From SMXL01 sp036985715 (GTDB lineage Bacteria > Bacteroidota > Rhodothermia > Rhodothermales > UBA10348), in NCBI GenBank assembly GCA_036985715.1, contig BTQE01000032.1, forward strand, positions 1-28,743: a stretch of DNA of 28,743 nucleotides. Reading direction: 5' to 3'. Shown piece by piece: positions 1 through 8,093 of this stretch. The notes beneath the pieces are model-generated. The model was not told the DNA's origin and did not search any database. It saw only the letters and a program-made list of their open reading frames with translations. Within the stretch, counting starts at the first letter, position 1, and each line of letters starts with the position of its first letter. Made by a program: the position numbers and the translations under genes.

Positions 1-43
1 AGACGCGACTCTGTGTTGTTCGTCGTTCATATGATTCCACCAT
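1..43 (-). CDS. Possible 5' end of a divergent gene cut by the window edge
   Basis: On the minus strand an ATG at 41-43 is preceded, after a 6-base spacer, by a GAGGAG ribosome-binding-like stretch. The frame stays open to the window edge and gives about 14 residues, beginning MVESYERR. A second ATG at 28-30, in another frame, is also open to the edge. The fragment is too short to identify a family. The call rests only on the well-placed ribosome binding site and on the divergent position relative to the phenylalanine hydroxylase gene. Confidence 0.3.
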   Translation of the reverse strand, partial: MVESYERRTTQSRV

Positions 44-217
44 ATTTTACTCCTCACGCCTTGATTAGCGTCTTTTCAGGCAGCTACAGGGCACTTGCAG
101 GAAGTGTTAACAGGCCCTAGTACTCGCTGCGGTCGAAATCGGGTTTAGAAACCGATGACAACGCTGGTCGTATTCAACAGACTTATTTGTCTTGTTTAAT
201 CTTCTCGCTTACTGATT
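44..217. other. Intergenic region upstream of phenylalanine hydroxylase
   Basis: This 174-bp spacer probably carries the promoter of the phenylalanine hydroxylase gene and of any divergent gene to its left. I see no convincing TAnnTTTG or sigma-70 type box, no riboswitch-like structure and no credible ORF. Confidence 0.4.
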
Positions 218-1051
218 ATGAAAAGTGCATCTGAATCCGATGCTTTCTTGGCCGACGGCGGCACGTCTGCGTATGAACGCGCAGCCGAAGAAGGGATTGA
301 TCCACGATGCATTCCGGCACACCTCGATGGTCCGGCCCCCGTCGGCGATGAAATTGTTGCTCCGGACTATTCAGTAAAGGATCAGGACAAATGGCGGTTC
401 CTGTTTGATCGGCAAATGGACCTGTTGCCCGGTCGTGCCGGCGATGCCTTTGTGCATGGGGTTGAGGTACTGGGTATGTCACCGGACGGGATTCCGTCAC
501 TCGCCGAAATGAGTGAACGGATGGAGGCTGCTACCAATTGGCGCTTGGCACGGATTCCGGGATTGCTCCACGAGAAAGATTTTTTTACACTGATATCCAA
601 CCGTGTTTTTCCTTCAACGGATTATATACGGGGTGAAGATGAACTGGATTATACTCCGGCTCCGGACTGCTTTCATGACATGTTTGGACATATGCCCATG
701 CTTACAGAGCCTGCATTCGCCGATTACTACCAACATTTTGGTCAGGTTGCAACGAATGCGGAGGGCTTGCAGCGAGTGCAGTTGGAGCGTATGCACTGGT
801 TCACTGTTGAATTTGGTTTGGTCAGGCAAAAAAATGGTCTTCGCATTTTTGGTGCAGGGATCTTATCGTCCAAGGGAGAGGTCGCGCATGCTGTAAACGG
901 AGATGCCGAGGTTATTCCATTCAGTGCAGACCGTGTTGTAGAACAGGGGTACGAAGTGTGGCACCTTCAACCCATACTTTTTGCTTTGGAATCATTCGAT
1001 CAATTGGTGTCTGAGTTTAGAAACTGGACAACGACCCAAGGATTGATTTGA
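218..1051 (+). CDS. phhA: Phenylalanine 4-monooxygenase (phenylalanine hydroxylase)
   Basis: This cytoplasmic iron- and tetrahydropterin-dependent enzyme hydroxylates phenylalanine to tyrosine, the entry step of phenylalanine breakdown. The 277-residue product is the usual length of the bacterial single-domain form and has no N-terminal ACT domain. The family signature PDCFHDMFGH lies at residues 149-158. The iron ligands should be His153, His158 and Glu198, the last in the VEFGL segment, and all three are present. The ATG start gives a plausible variable N-terminal tail before the conserved core. The acylphosphatase gene begins 15 bp downstream, so the two are probably co-transcribed, although no functional link is known. 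Tyrosine or tryptophan hydroxylase activity cannot be excluded from sequence alone, but phenylalanine hydroxylase is the usual bacterial activity. Confidence 0.95.
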   Translation: MKSASESDAFLADGGTSAYERAAEEGIDPRCIPAHLDGPAPVGDEIVAPDYSVKDQDKWRFLFDRQMDLLPGRAGDAFVHGVEVLGMSPDGIPSLAEMSERMEAATNWRLARIPGLLHEKDFFTLISNRVFPSTDYIRGEDELDYTPAPDCFHDMFGHMPMLTEPAFADYYQHFGQVATNAEGLQRVQLERMHWFTVEFGLVRQKNGLRIFGAGILSSKGEVAHAVNGDAEVIPFSADRVVEQGYEVWHLQPILFALESFDQLVSEFRNWTTTQGLI

Positions 1052-1066
1052 TTAATTTATTAGAAC

Positions 1067-1381
1067 ATGAGTAATTCTTTCGAAGATGTGGAAGTGAAGC
1101 TTGAGAGGGCCAGACTGACCCTTCGCGTATTGGGACACGTTCAGGGCGTCGGCTTTCGGTTTTTTATCCGAAAGGCTGTGGCCGGACTGCCGATAGATGG
1201 CTGGGTTAGAAATGAAGACGATGGGACGGTCTCGATTGTGGCAGAAGGCCTGGTCGAAGACCTGAACAAACTGCTCGACGCGGTAAGTAAAGGCCCGGCC
1301 GAGGCTGAGGTCGACGATGTTGAAGTTTCCTGGACGTCGGCGTTCGGAGATTTCGAAGGCTTTCGTGTAAAGCTCTGGTAA
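1067..1381 (+). CDS. acyP: Acylphosphatase
   Basis: This small cytoplasmic enzyme hydrolyses acyl phosphates such as acetyl phosphate and carbamoyl phosphate. The 104-residue product carries the defining signature GHVQGVGFR at residues 23-31, with the phosphate-binding Arg31. The second motif, GWVRNEDDG at 45-53, supplies Asn49, which orients the nucleophilic water. About 16 extra residues precede the usual start of the fold, so the protein is slightly longer than typical forms of 90-98 residues. It lies 15 bp after the phenylalanine hydroxylase gene and is probably the second gene of that transcript. It is convergent with the glucan phosphorylase gene, with only 18 bp between stop codons and no obvious terminator. 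Confidence 0.95.
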   Translation: MSNSFEDVEVKLERARLTLRVLGHVQGVGFRFFIRKAVAGLPIDGWVRNEDDGTVSIVAEGLVEDLNKLLDAVSKGPAEAEVDDVEVSWTSAFGDFEGFRVKLW

Positions 1382-1399
1382 CGGATCGTCAGAGCTCCA

Positions 1400-3439
1400 T
1401 CAGGCCATTTCTGTGGTCTCCGCCTCGCAGTAGATCTTGTCGATATAGTCGCGAATCATGCGTCGTGCGCTATACTCAAACGTAAGTTCTTGCATTGCAT
1501 TTCTGATCCGACCTAGCCATTCCTCCGGTATTCCAGCGTCATTGCGCTCGTAGAACATGGGAAGAATCTGCTCTTCAAGTGTTGAGTAAAGGAACTCCGC
1601 ATCGCGAATATCCCCGGCGGTTGTATCCATATCGTTAGCCTGATCTTGATTTCCGATCGCAAAACCGTTCGAGCCATCGTAGGCCTCTGCCCACCATCCA
1701 TCCTGCACGGAAAGATTGAGACCACCGTGGATGGTTACTTTTTGTCCGCTCGTTCCGCAGGCTTCATGAGGCCGGCGAGGGTTGTTCAGCCAAACGTCAG
1801 ATCCTGAGACGAGCATTCGTCCGATCCCCATGTTATAATTCTCAAGAAAAATCACCTTTCCTGAAAACTCCGACTGCCTCGTAATATCCAGAATCTCCTT
1901 TATGTCGTATCGTCCTTCGTCGTTGTCGGGGTGGGCTTTTCCTGCGAAGATGATTTGCACCGGTAGATCGGTGTTGGAGAACAGACGAGCCGCGCGATCG
2001 AGATCCGAAAAGAGGAGGGGTGCCCGTTTGTAGCTCGCAAACCGGCGTGCGAATCCGATCGTCAACGCATCGGGAGAGAGGTCGACAGCCTGATCGAACG
2101 ACTGATGGCCTACCCGGTCTTCAACGAATTCTATCAATTTTGTCCTCAGCATCCGGCGATACTCCCAAAGCTCTGAATCAGATGTTTCCCGGATCCCAGA
2201 CCAACCGTTCACAGAAAGATCCGGGTTCTCCCATTCCCCAAACTGATTCCTGAGAAACGGTCGCGCGTGTATGGACGCCCACGTGCTCAGATGAACGCCG
2301 TTTGTGACATGGCCGATGGGTACCTCATCCACCGATTTATCCGCATACACCGGATGCCACTGTTCTCGCGCGACGTGGCCGTTGAGTTTCGAGACCCCAT
2401 TTGCACTTCGCGAAAGCTTCAACGCCAGGATCGTCATCGTGAAGAGCTCGTCGTCGCTGTCAGGATTCACTCTCCCGAACGAGAGGAGTTCTCGCTTCGT
2501 GCAGCCCAACTTCTGTCGCAGATTATCCAACTCCGACACCACGAGCTTGGACTCGAATCGATCATGACCGGCAAGTACCGGTGTGTGCGTCGTAAAAACA
2601 CATTGAGATCGGACAGAGTCCTCGCCGGCCTCCCAACCTGCATCCGAGAGCAGTTCCAGAGTCAGGAAAGCGCAATGGCCTTCGTTCATGTGATAGACAT
2701 CTATATCCTTGCCGATGGCCTTGAGAAAACGGACGCCACCGATTCCTAGGACAATCTCCTGCTTGAGGCGAATGTGAGTTCTACCCTGGTACAAACGGCT
2801 CGTCAAAAAGCGATTCTCGTGTAGATTCCTGTTTATGTCGGAATCAAGAAGCAAAAGCTCAATTCGACCGACCTTCAGTCTCCATGCCCTGAGGAATACT
2901 TCGTCCTTGCCACAGAATACCGACACTAGCAGAGGCTCACCGGCCTCATTACGAACGGGTTCCAGAGGTTGTTTGGTTACATCAATAGACGGATGTTCCG
3001 CCTGTTGTAAAAGCGTATCGTCGAAATACTGTTTGAAATAGCCGTGTCTAAGAAGAAGCCCCACACCCGTTAGATCTAGTCCCGCATCGGACGAGGCTTT
3101 CAAGTGGTCACCAGCCAGAATTCCTAAACCTCCGGAGTAAAGGGGAAGACTTTCGTGGAGACCAAACTCCATGCAGAAGTACGCGGTTCGAATTGAAGGC
3201 TCCGAGTTCGTGCCGGCTTCCATGTACGAGATGAATTCGGAATAAATCTCATCGACATCCGTTTGGAACCGGGGATCATCGACGACAGATGAAAGGGCTC
3301 GTCGAAGGGCGACGCGGGGGTTGCCGTTCGAAACCTCGAACACGCTCGGGTTCAACCGACGAAAAAGATCGAGCGCTTCCGGGTTCCAGCTCCACCAGAG
3401 GTTGCTGGCCAGGTGTTCAAGTTTCTTTCGTATGCCCAT
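1400..3439 (-). CDS. glgP: Alpha-glucan (glycogen/maltodextrin) phosphorylase, GT35 family
   Basis: This PLP-dependent enzyme releases glucose 1-phosphate from glycogen or maltodextrin by phosphorolysis. The product starts with a block typical of the short, divergent alpha-glucan phosphorylase subfamily (NLWWSWNPEALDLFRRL). It continues with AYFCMEFGLHESLPLYSGGLG, the active-site stretch HMNEGHCAFL, TTHTPVLAGHDRF and FARRFASYKRA. The PLP-binding lysine is expected in EACGTSGQK, about residue 567 from this start. The frame extends upstream to a TTG at 3472, but I chose the ATG at 3439 because the TTG lies inside a promoter-like TAATTTTG box. The protein is 679 residues from the ATG. No glgA, glgB or glgC is in the window. 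Confidence 0.93.
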   Translation of the reverse strand: MGIRKKLEHLASNLWWSWNPEALDLFRRLNPSVFEVSNGNPRVALRRALSSVVDDPRFQTDVDEIYSEFISYMEAGTNSEPSIRTAYFCMEFGLHESLPLYSGGLGILAGDHLKASSDAGLDLTGVGLLLRHGYFKQYFDDTLLQQAEHPSIDVTKQPLEPVRNEAGEPLLVSVFCGKDEVFLRAWRLKVGRIELLLLDSDINRNLHENRFLTSRLYQGRTHIRLKQEIVLGIGGVRFLKAIGKDIDVYHMNEGHCAFLTLELLSDAGWEAGEDSVRSQCVFTTHTPVLAGHDRFESKLVVSELDNLRQKLGCTKRELLSFGRVNPDSDDELFTMTILALKLSRSANGVSKLNGHVAREQWHPVYADKSVDEVPIGHVTNGVHLSTWASIHARPFLRNQFGEWENPDLSVNGWSGIRETSDSELWEYRRMLRTKLIEFVEDRVGHQSFDQAVDLSPDALTIGFARRFASYKRAPLLFSDLDRAARLFSNTDLPVQIIFAGKAHPDNDEGRYDIKEILDITRQSEFSGKVIFLENYNMGIGRMLVSGSDVWLNNPRRPHEACGTSGQKVTIHGGLNLSVQDGWWAEAYDGSNGFAIGNQDQANDMDTTAGDIRDAEFLYSTLEEQILPMFYERNDAGIPEEWLGRIRNAMQELTFEYSARRMIRDYIDKIYCEAETTEMA

Positions 3440-3469
3440 TGATGAATGCCGTTCTTGCGGAGATGACGT

Positions 3470-3499
3470 CAAAATTATTAATACGAGTGAAAACGCAAT
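3470..3499 (-). promoter_or_regulatory. Putative Bacteroidetes-type promoter for the glucan phosphorylase
   Basis: Read on the minus strand, TAATTTTG (3470-3477) matches the TAnnTTTG minus-7 consensus of Bacteroidetes primary sigma factor promoters. An ATTG (3496-3499) sits 18 bp upstream where a TTTG minus-33 element would be expected. Transcription would begin near 3463, leaving a leader of about 25 bases before the ATG at 3439. The minus-33 element is imperfect, and the identity of the host sigma factor is inferred. Confidence 0.45.
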
Positions 3500-3676
3500 A
3501 TTTTGAGTTTTGAGTACGAGGAGGCCGAATACATATTCATCCGTCGTATCATAAAACGGGCGGAAGATACGCCGTCTTTTTTACAGATTGAATGAATTGG
3601 GTCAGTCGAGCGGCGCAGACAACTGCTTTCGAAAGCTCCTGCCGAACGATTCAAGAATCCATACCGTATTCCAAGC

Positions 3677-4549
3677 GTGGCGACCAGGCGAGAACTCATC
3701 GAGCAAGCCAAGGAAATCCTGTCCAGTGCATCCGTGCCAGCGACCCCCAGGGAAATTGAATGGTTGCTGCTCGGAGCGGAATCCATTTCATCTGTCGAGC
3801 TCTTCTCGAATCCGAACGTCGAAGTTTCGGAGATTGTCGCACAGGTTTTCGAAGCATTTGTTCGCCGGCGTCTTACACGCGAGCCGGTCCAGTACATCCT
3901 CGGATTCACGGAATTCTATGGACTTCGATTTGCTGTCAATCCATCCGTGTTGATTCCACGACCAGAAACGGAGTTGTTGGTAGAACGCGCGTTGGATCAG
4001 ATCGCGACTGCAAAGGGCCCAGTCGTTGTCGACATCGGGACGGGCTCCGGGTGCATCGCGATTTCCATCAAGCACGCCCGACCGGACGCCCACGTTACCG
4101 GGATCGATCTTAGTGCCGGCGCACTCGACGTCGCCAGAGAAAACGCTGACGCATTGAACACGCCGGTCACCTGGCTGGAAGATGATATCTATAGCGACAC
4201 AATTTCTGATCGTGTACGACAGGTGACCCTGAGTGGGAAGGTGGATCTTCTGGTGTCCAATCCCCCTTACGTGACTCCGAATGAAAAAGAAGCGATTGAG
4301 CCGGAAGTCTATATGCACGAACCGTCTGAGGCGCTTTTCGCTGACGCAAGTGGTCTGAATCCCTATCGGGCTCTCGCACAACTTGGATTTGATATTTTAT
4401 CAGAAACAGGGATGCTGCTCGTTGAAATTCACTCTGACGCCGGCCGGAGAATTGAGGACGTATTCGCCGAAGCGGGATACGGGAGAATCGAACGTCATCG
4501 CGATTTGACCGGGAAGGACCGAATCGTCTCGGCTCGGATCCGGGTCTAA
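3677..4549 (+). CDS. prmC: Peptide chain release factor N5-glutamine methyltransferase
   Basis: PrmC (HemK) methylates the glutamine of the GGQ motif in class I release factors, using S-adenosylmethionine, and so improves translation termination. The 290-residue length fits the family. The N-terminal helical release-factor-binding domain ends near residue 75 and is followed by the conserved stretch around IPRPETELLVE. The SAM loop is VDIGTGSG, residues 118-125. The catalytic motif NPPY, residues 195-198, contacts the substrate glutamine. The start is a GTG at 3677, since no ATG fits the N-terminus. The gene is divergent from the glucan phosphorylase. The usual neighbour prfA is not in this window. 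Confidence 0.95.
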   Translation: MATRRELIEQAKEILSSASVPATPREIEWLLLGAESISSVELFSNPNVEVSEIVAQVFEAFVRRRLTREPVQYILGFTEFYGLRFAVNPSVLIPRPETELLVERALDQIATAKGPVVVDIGTGSGCIAISIKHARPDAHVTGIDLSAGALDVARENADALNTPVTWLEDDIYSDTISDRVRQVTLSGKVDLLVSNPPYVTPNEKEAIEPEVYMHEPSEALFADASGLNPYRALAQLGFDILSETGMLLVEIHSDAGRRIEDVFAEAGYGRIERHRDLTGKDRIVSARIRV

Positions 4550-4646
4550 AGCATTGCGTTTCCATCACCGATCAGCCCACATCTAATCCGAATCCCCTTT
4601 CCGAACGACATTCCAAACCAAGACTGCGAAACAGCTCGCCGAACAT

Positions 4647-5486
4647 ATGAGAATTGCCCTTATACAGCAAAGTGCATCCACAGACGTTGGGAGTAATGTG
4701 GAGCGTGGGATTCAGGCTGTGCGGGAAGTCGCAGACGCGGGGGCACAACTGGCCGTTTTTCCGGAGCTTGCCTTCACCCGATTTTTTCCGCAGCATCGCC
4801 TTGAGGGAGATCGAATGGTACTGGCTGAGTCAATACCGGGTCCAATCACGGAGGCATTCTCGGACGAGGCCGCGAAGGTCGGCATCGTAATCGTTCTAAA
4901 CCTATACGAGCGGTCAGGAAATTGGGCCTATGATTCTTCCCCTGTGATTGATGCAGACGGGACGCTTCTTGGAACAACAAGGATGTGTCATATCACACAG
5001 TATGAGGGGTTCTTCGAGCAGGATTACTACGATGCCGGAGACACCGGTGCGCCCGTTTACAACACGGCCGTCGGTCGTATCGGTGTGGCTATCTGCTACG
5101 ATCGACACTACCCTGAATACCTTCGGGCTCTTGCTCTGGGTGGAGCAGAATTGGTTGTCATTCCACAGGCCGGAACGATAGGCGAATGGCCGGAAGGTGT
5201 GTTCGAAGCCGAATTGCAGGCCGCCGCATTCCAGAACGGGTTTTATATGGCGCTAGCGAATCGTGTTGGCGAGGAAGAGAAGCTCACGTTTTCGGGAGAA
5301 TCGGTCATTGTGGACCCACGGGGACAGATCGTTGCCCAGGCGCCGTCAGGAACGGACTCGATTCTGATTGCCGATCTGGAATTATCGAATGTGCTCGAAT
5401 CACCGGCCAGGCGGCTATTTCTGAAACACCGACGCCCTGAGATTTACGTGAATGGGGGCATTAAGACAACTTCAACTCGAAAGTAA
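4647..5486 (+). CDS. Carbon-nitrogen hydrolase (nitrilase superfamily), N-carbamoylputrescine amidase-like
   Basis: The 279-residue cytoplasmic product has the nitrilase fold from end to end: MRIALIQQS at the start, VFPEL with catalytic Glu40, the second glutamate near Glu124 in the FFEQ segment, and the nucleophile Cys150 in VAICYDRHYPE. Overall it resembles N-carbamoylputrescine amidase and beta-ureidopropionase, which cleave carbamoyl amides. The position that normally holds the catalytic lysine (RK.H) reads RMCH, giving Met113. Ungapped alignment around that site is convincing, so the change looks real. The substrate is therefore uncertain, and I give no gene symbol. It follows prmC after a 97-bp gap, and no agmatine deiminase is present nearby. 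Confidence 0.85.
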   Translation: MRIALIQQSASTDVGSNVERGIQAVREVADAGAQLAVFPELAFTRFFPQHRLEGDRMVLAESIPGPITEAFSDEAAKVGIVIVLNLYERSGNWAYDSSPVIDADGTLLGTTRMCHITQYEGFFEQDYYDAGDTGAPVYNTAVGRIGVAICYDRHYPEYLRALALGGAELVVIPQAGTIGEWPEGVFEAELQAAAFQNGFYMALANRVGEEEKLTFSGESVIVDPRGQIVAQAPSGTDSILIADLELSNVLESPARRLFLKHRRPEIYVNGGIKTTSTRK

Positions 5487-5557
5487 TACAGCGCGAAAAG
5501 ACGAATCCGGAACTACGGGAAGAATTCGACACCCCAGAAAGAATCCGGAAGGCGGAA

Positions 5558-6088
5558 TTACTCCTTTCCTTCGAGATACTCCTCGAAGGACATGTCTTTA
5601 TACGATCCGCTACCGACGTACTTCAGGACTTCTCGGAAGTCGTCCAGCCCATGATACCCGGGCAACCGCGTAATATATTCTCCGCTGGGTTCCATGAAAA
5701 TCGTTGTCGGTGTACCTGTTGCGCCAAATCCTGCGCCGAGCTGAGCAGAGGACAATTCGTATCCCTTAAAATTTACAGTGTCGGAGTCAATCGAGATATC
5801 TATTCGGCCGATTTCAAACGTGGAATACAGGTAATTCTGGAGCTGCTTGTCGGTATACACTTCTGCCTGCATTTTTCGGCACCATGGACACGTAGGAGAA
5901 AAAACATCAATCAGTATGATTTTTCCGCTGTCTTTGGCCGATTCCAAAGCGGATTCGAAGGAGGGCCACTTTACGGGAGAGCCGTCCGCCTTCGGGTGGT
6001 CTTGTCCGAAAGCCGCCGCGGTCGCCAGTAGGGCCACGAGTGAAATAACAACCGTGCGTACAGATACCTGATGGATCGTTGTCAACAT
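5558..6088 (-). CDS. Secreted thioredoxin-like protein with a CPWC motif
   Basis: The 176-residue product begins with a signal peptide: a short basic N-region, a hydrophobic core at residues 12-27, and likely cleavage before Gln29 after AFG. The mature part is a thioredoxin fold with redox motif CPWC (Cys67 and Cys70) in VFSPTCPWCRKMQ, and a cis-proline loop in TGTPTTIF. It resembles the thioredoxin_7/SoxW type of periplasmic disulfide reductases that keep metal-binding or cytochrome-assembly proteins reduced. The partner is unknown. The gene begins 23 bp after the glycosyltransferase stop codon on the same strand, so it is likely the second gene of that transcript. The last codons form a 9-bp inverted repeat (5567-5575 with 5582-5590). 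Confidence 0.88.
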   Translation of the reverse strand: MLTTIHQVSVRTVVISLVALLATAAAFGQDHPKADGSPVKWPSFESALESAKDSGKIILIDVFSPTCPWCRKMQAEVYTDKQLQNYLYSTFEIGRIDISIDSDTVNFKGYELSSAQLGAGFGATGTPTTIFMEPSGEYITRLPGYHGLDDFREVLKYVGSGSYKDMSFEEYLEGKE

Positions 6089-6111
6089 TCAGATGGGTTC
6101 GTTCAATCGAT

Positions 6112-7296
6112 CTACGTACTCAGGGTACGTTCGCAGGATTCGGAGAAGGATTTCTGCTCGGAAGAGTGCCGTGGAAGTACGTGCCAAAATGTCGTAATAA
6201 AGCGCTGAGATGCATTTTCCCAGTTAAATGTTTCACAGAATCGATCTGCATTTTGAATCCAAGTCTCTCGCTCTGCTCCGGCATGGATCATTTGACTCAA
6301 TGATTCAGCGATTTTGGCCGGGTTTTTTTGATCGACCGTCTTGCCAACGTTATATCCCTCGACGATCGAACGAATCTCTGGGAGATCTGACGACAGTACC
6401 GGTACTCCAGCAGCCAAGTAATCGAATAACTTATTCGGCAGGGCGTATCGATGATTCAGACAGGAGTCTTGAAGTAGAGAAACACCCACGGATGCCCCCG
6501 CCGCATATTCGATGATCGAGTCTGGTTCTACGGGATCAAGAAAGGTCACTTTGGTTTCGAGACCCAATGATTGAGACTGTTCTTGCAGATTCTCCAGCTC
6601 CGGGCCACAACCAAGAAATACCAGGTGTGCTCCGTTTACACATTCCATGGCCTCAATGAGCAGATCGCATCCCCGGGCCTTTCTCATCGATCCCATGTGT
6701 AAAATAATAGGTGTCGACGCATCCAGCCCGGCAAGGTCGGCCAGTTTGGTGGAACGGACTACCGCTGTTTTCGGAGGAACGTTCTGTACGAGTACGGGCC
6801 GGTGAATGCGATACTCCTTTTCGAGGTGCTTTGCGATTTGCTTACTGACGGTAAATACTGCCGTAGCGCCAGGAAGGTATTGGCTCTCGACCAGAGACCA
6901 GAACCACCCCACCCAGGGCCTTCGCTCCGTAGATGAGACATGGGCGTAAAGTTCTCGGGAATCGAAAGTATACACCGCGTCACACCGTCTCGCTGCTCGG
7001 GCAAGAGCAGGCAGAACATACAGGTCGCTCGCATGATAACAACGGGCTTTAATGTTGGTGGCCGTCTTGAGAAAAACCTGGTGCACCTCTCGAAAAAACC
7101 GAACGCCCCGCCGACTTTTCATGGATAGAGACTCGGTCGTTACACCCGGTGGCCACTCAATAATCGGAGCGCTGTGTCCGAGATGTAACACGTGTACCGA
7201 CCATTTTTGAGCCGCCAGCGCTCTGACTTGCTTGATGGCTCGGCTATTTCGATACAAATCCCCCGTCATACCAAAAACGATGTCGGGATTTCCCAT
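6112..7296 (-). CDS. Glycosyltransferase, GT4-like
   Basis: The 394-residue product has a two-domain GT-B layout. The N-terminal domain starts with DIVFGMTGDLYRNSRAIKQ, and the C-terminal nucleotide-sugar domain contains IILHMGSMRKARG and VFLGCGPE. The late motif YALPNKLFDYLAAGVPVLSSDLPE is typical of GT4 enzymes that act on cell-surface polysaccharide or glycolipid. Donor and acceptor cannot be named. The frame runs upstream to a TTG at 7482 with an ATG at 7389, but the recognisable fold begins at the ATG at 7296, and the upstream 62 residues look unlike any GT start. I therefore chose 7296. The gene is divergent from the phosphatidyltransferase gene and is followed by the thioredoxin-like gene. 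Confidence 0.85.
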   Translation of the reverse strand: MGNPDIVFGMTGDLYRNSRAIKQVRALAAQKWSVHVLHLGHSAPIIEWPPGVTTESLSMKSRRGVRFFREVHQVFLKTATNIKARCYHASDLYVLPALARAARRCDAVYTFDSRELYAHVSSTERRPWVGWFWSLVESQYLPGATAVFTVSKQIAKHLEKEYRIHRPVLVQNVPPKTAVVRSTKLADLAGLDASTPIILHMGSMRKARGCDLLIEAMECVNGAHLVFLGCGPELENLQEQSQSLGLETKVTFLDPVEPDSIIEYAAGASVGVSLLQDSCLNHRYALPNKLFDYLAAGVPVLSSDLPEIRSIVEGYNVGKTVDQKNPAKIAESLSQMIHAGAERETWIQNADRFCETFNWENASQRFITTFWHVLPRHSSEQKSFSESCERTLST

Positions 7297-7491
7297 AAGG
7301 ATCAACAGACGGCTGACGGGACAAATTGTATCTACGTGCAGAAGCAGAAAGATGATCTGACGGCGAGTCTGTTCCCGTAAACTGCGCATTCGAAATCGAG
7401 AAGAATGCGAAGAGATCACCACAACTCGTATGAACGTGTGTCTACTTCGTGCGTATTTTCGCGCGCGCACATGTAAGATCAAGAATCCTCT

Positions 7492-8091
7492 ATGGAATCC
7501 AAGCCGGCAAAAAAGGGCTGGTCCGAATTTGGTAAGTTCTGGACTTTTCCGAACACACTCAGTTTAGCTCGAATCATTATCCTCATTCCGGTCGCCTACC
7601 TTATTCTTGTAGACGGATCGCTACTGTGGATATTGAGCCTGGGCGTGGTGGCCATTGCGTCGGACTATTTCGACGGGCGGTTGGCGAGATGGTCCCATTC
7701 AGTATCCGAGTGGGGTAAAGTTCTTGATCCGTTTGCGGATAAAGTCGGCGGTGGTCTGGTGGTTGCTGTACTGATGATCAAAGGCAGCTTGCCCGTTTGG
7801 TACGTCATCGTGATCCTGGCTCGAGATCTGCTCATCATGCTCGGCGGTGAGCTGATCATTCGACGGTCGGGAATCGTTGTGATGAGTCTCTTCTCCGGAA
7901 AAATCGCGGTCACTTCAATCTCAATCACAGTTCTGGCAGCACTGTTACTGGCCGATCCGCCGGTCATGCAGTTTGCCTTGATTGCTTCGACCGTTATTCT
8001 GGCATATTCGTTTCTCAGATATTCTGCTCGATTCGTGCGATTGATGAAAGTGCCGCAAATGGCCAGGCCACAGAATGAAGGGGAAGAGTAG
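7492..8091 (+). CDS. pgsA: CDP-diacylglycerol-glycerol-3-phosphate 3-phosphatidyltransferase
   Basis: This integral membrane enzyme of the CDP-alcohol phosphatidyltransferase family most likely makes phosphatidylglycerol phosphate for anionic phospholipids. The family signature D-x2-DG-x2-AR-x8-G-x3-D-x3-D is complete, with Asp58, Asp61, Gly62, Ala65, Arg66, Gly75, Asp79 and Asp83. The opening FPNTLSLARIIILIPVAYLIL is the classic first helix of PgsA, and about five to six hydrophobic segments follow. At 199 residues it has the usual length. The FtsY gene follows after 2 bp, which implies one transcript for lipid synthesis and membrane targeting. A cardiolipin synthase or phosphatidylserine synthase of the same family is possible but less likely. 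Confidence 0.88.
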   Translation: MESKPAKKGWSEFGKFWTFPNTLSLARIIILIPVAYLILVDGSLLWILSLGVVAIASDYFDGRLARWSHSVSEWGKVLDPFADKVGGGLVVAVLMIKGSLPVWYVIVILARDLLIMLGGELIIRRSGIVVMSLFSGKIAVTSISITVLAALLLADPPVMQFALIASTVILAYSFLRYSARFVRLMKVPQMARPQNEGEE

Positions 8092-8093
8092 TC

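Noticed and set aside
3440..3472. TTG-initiated extension of the glucan phosphorylase
   Set aside because: It overlaps the promoter-like TAATTTTG box, and the ATG at 3439 gives the family N-terminus.
5504..5554. Two copies of GAATCCGGAA in the nitrilase/thioredoxin gap
   Set aside because: Only ten bases, two copies and no symmetry; chance is a sufficient explanation.
7297..7482. TTG-initiated 62-residue extension of the glycosyltransferase
   Set aside because: The extension is basic, unlike any GT4 N-terminus, and would fill almost all of the divergent promoter gap. The fold starts at the ATG at 7296.
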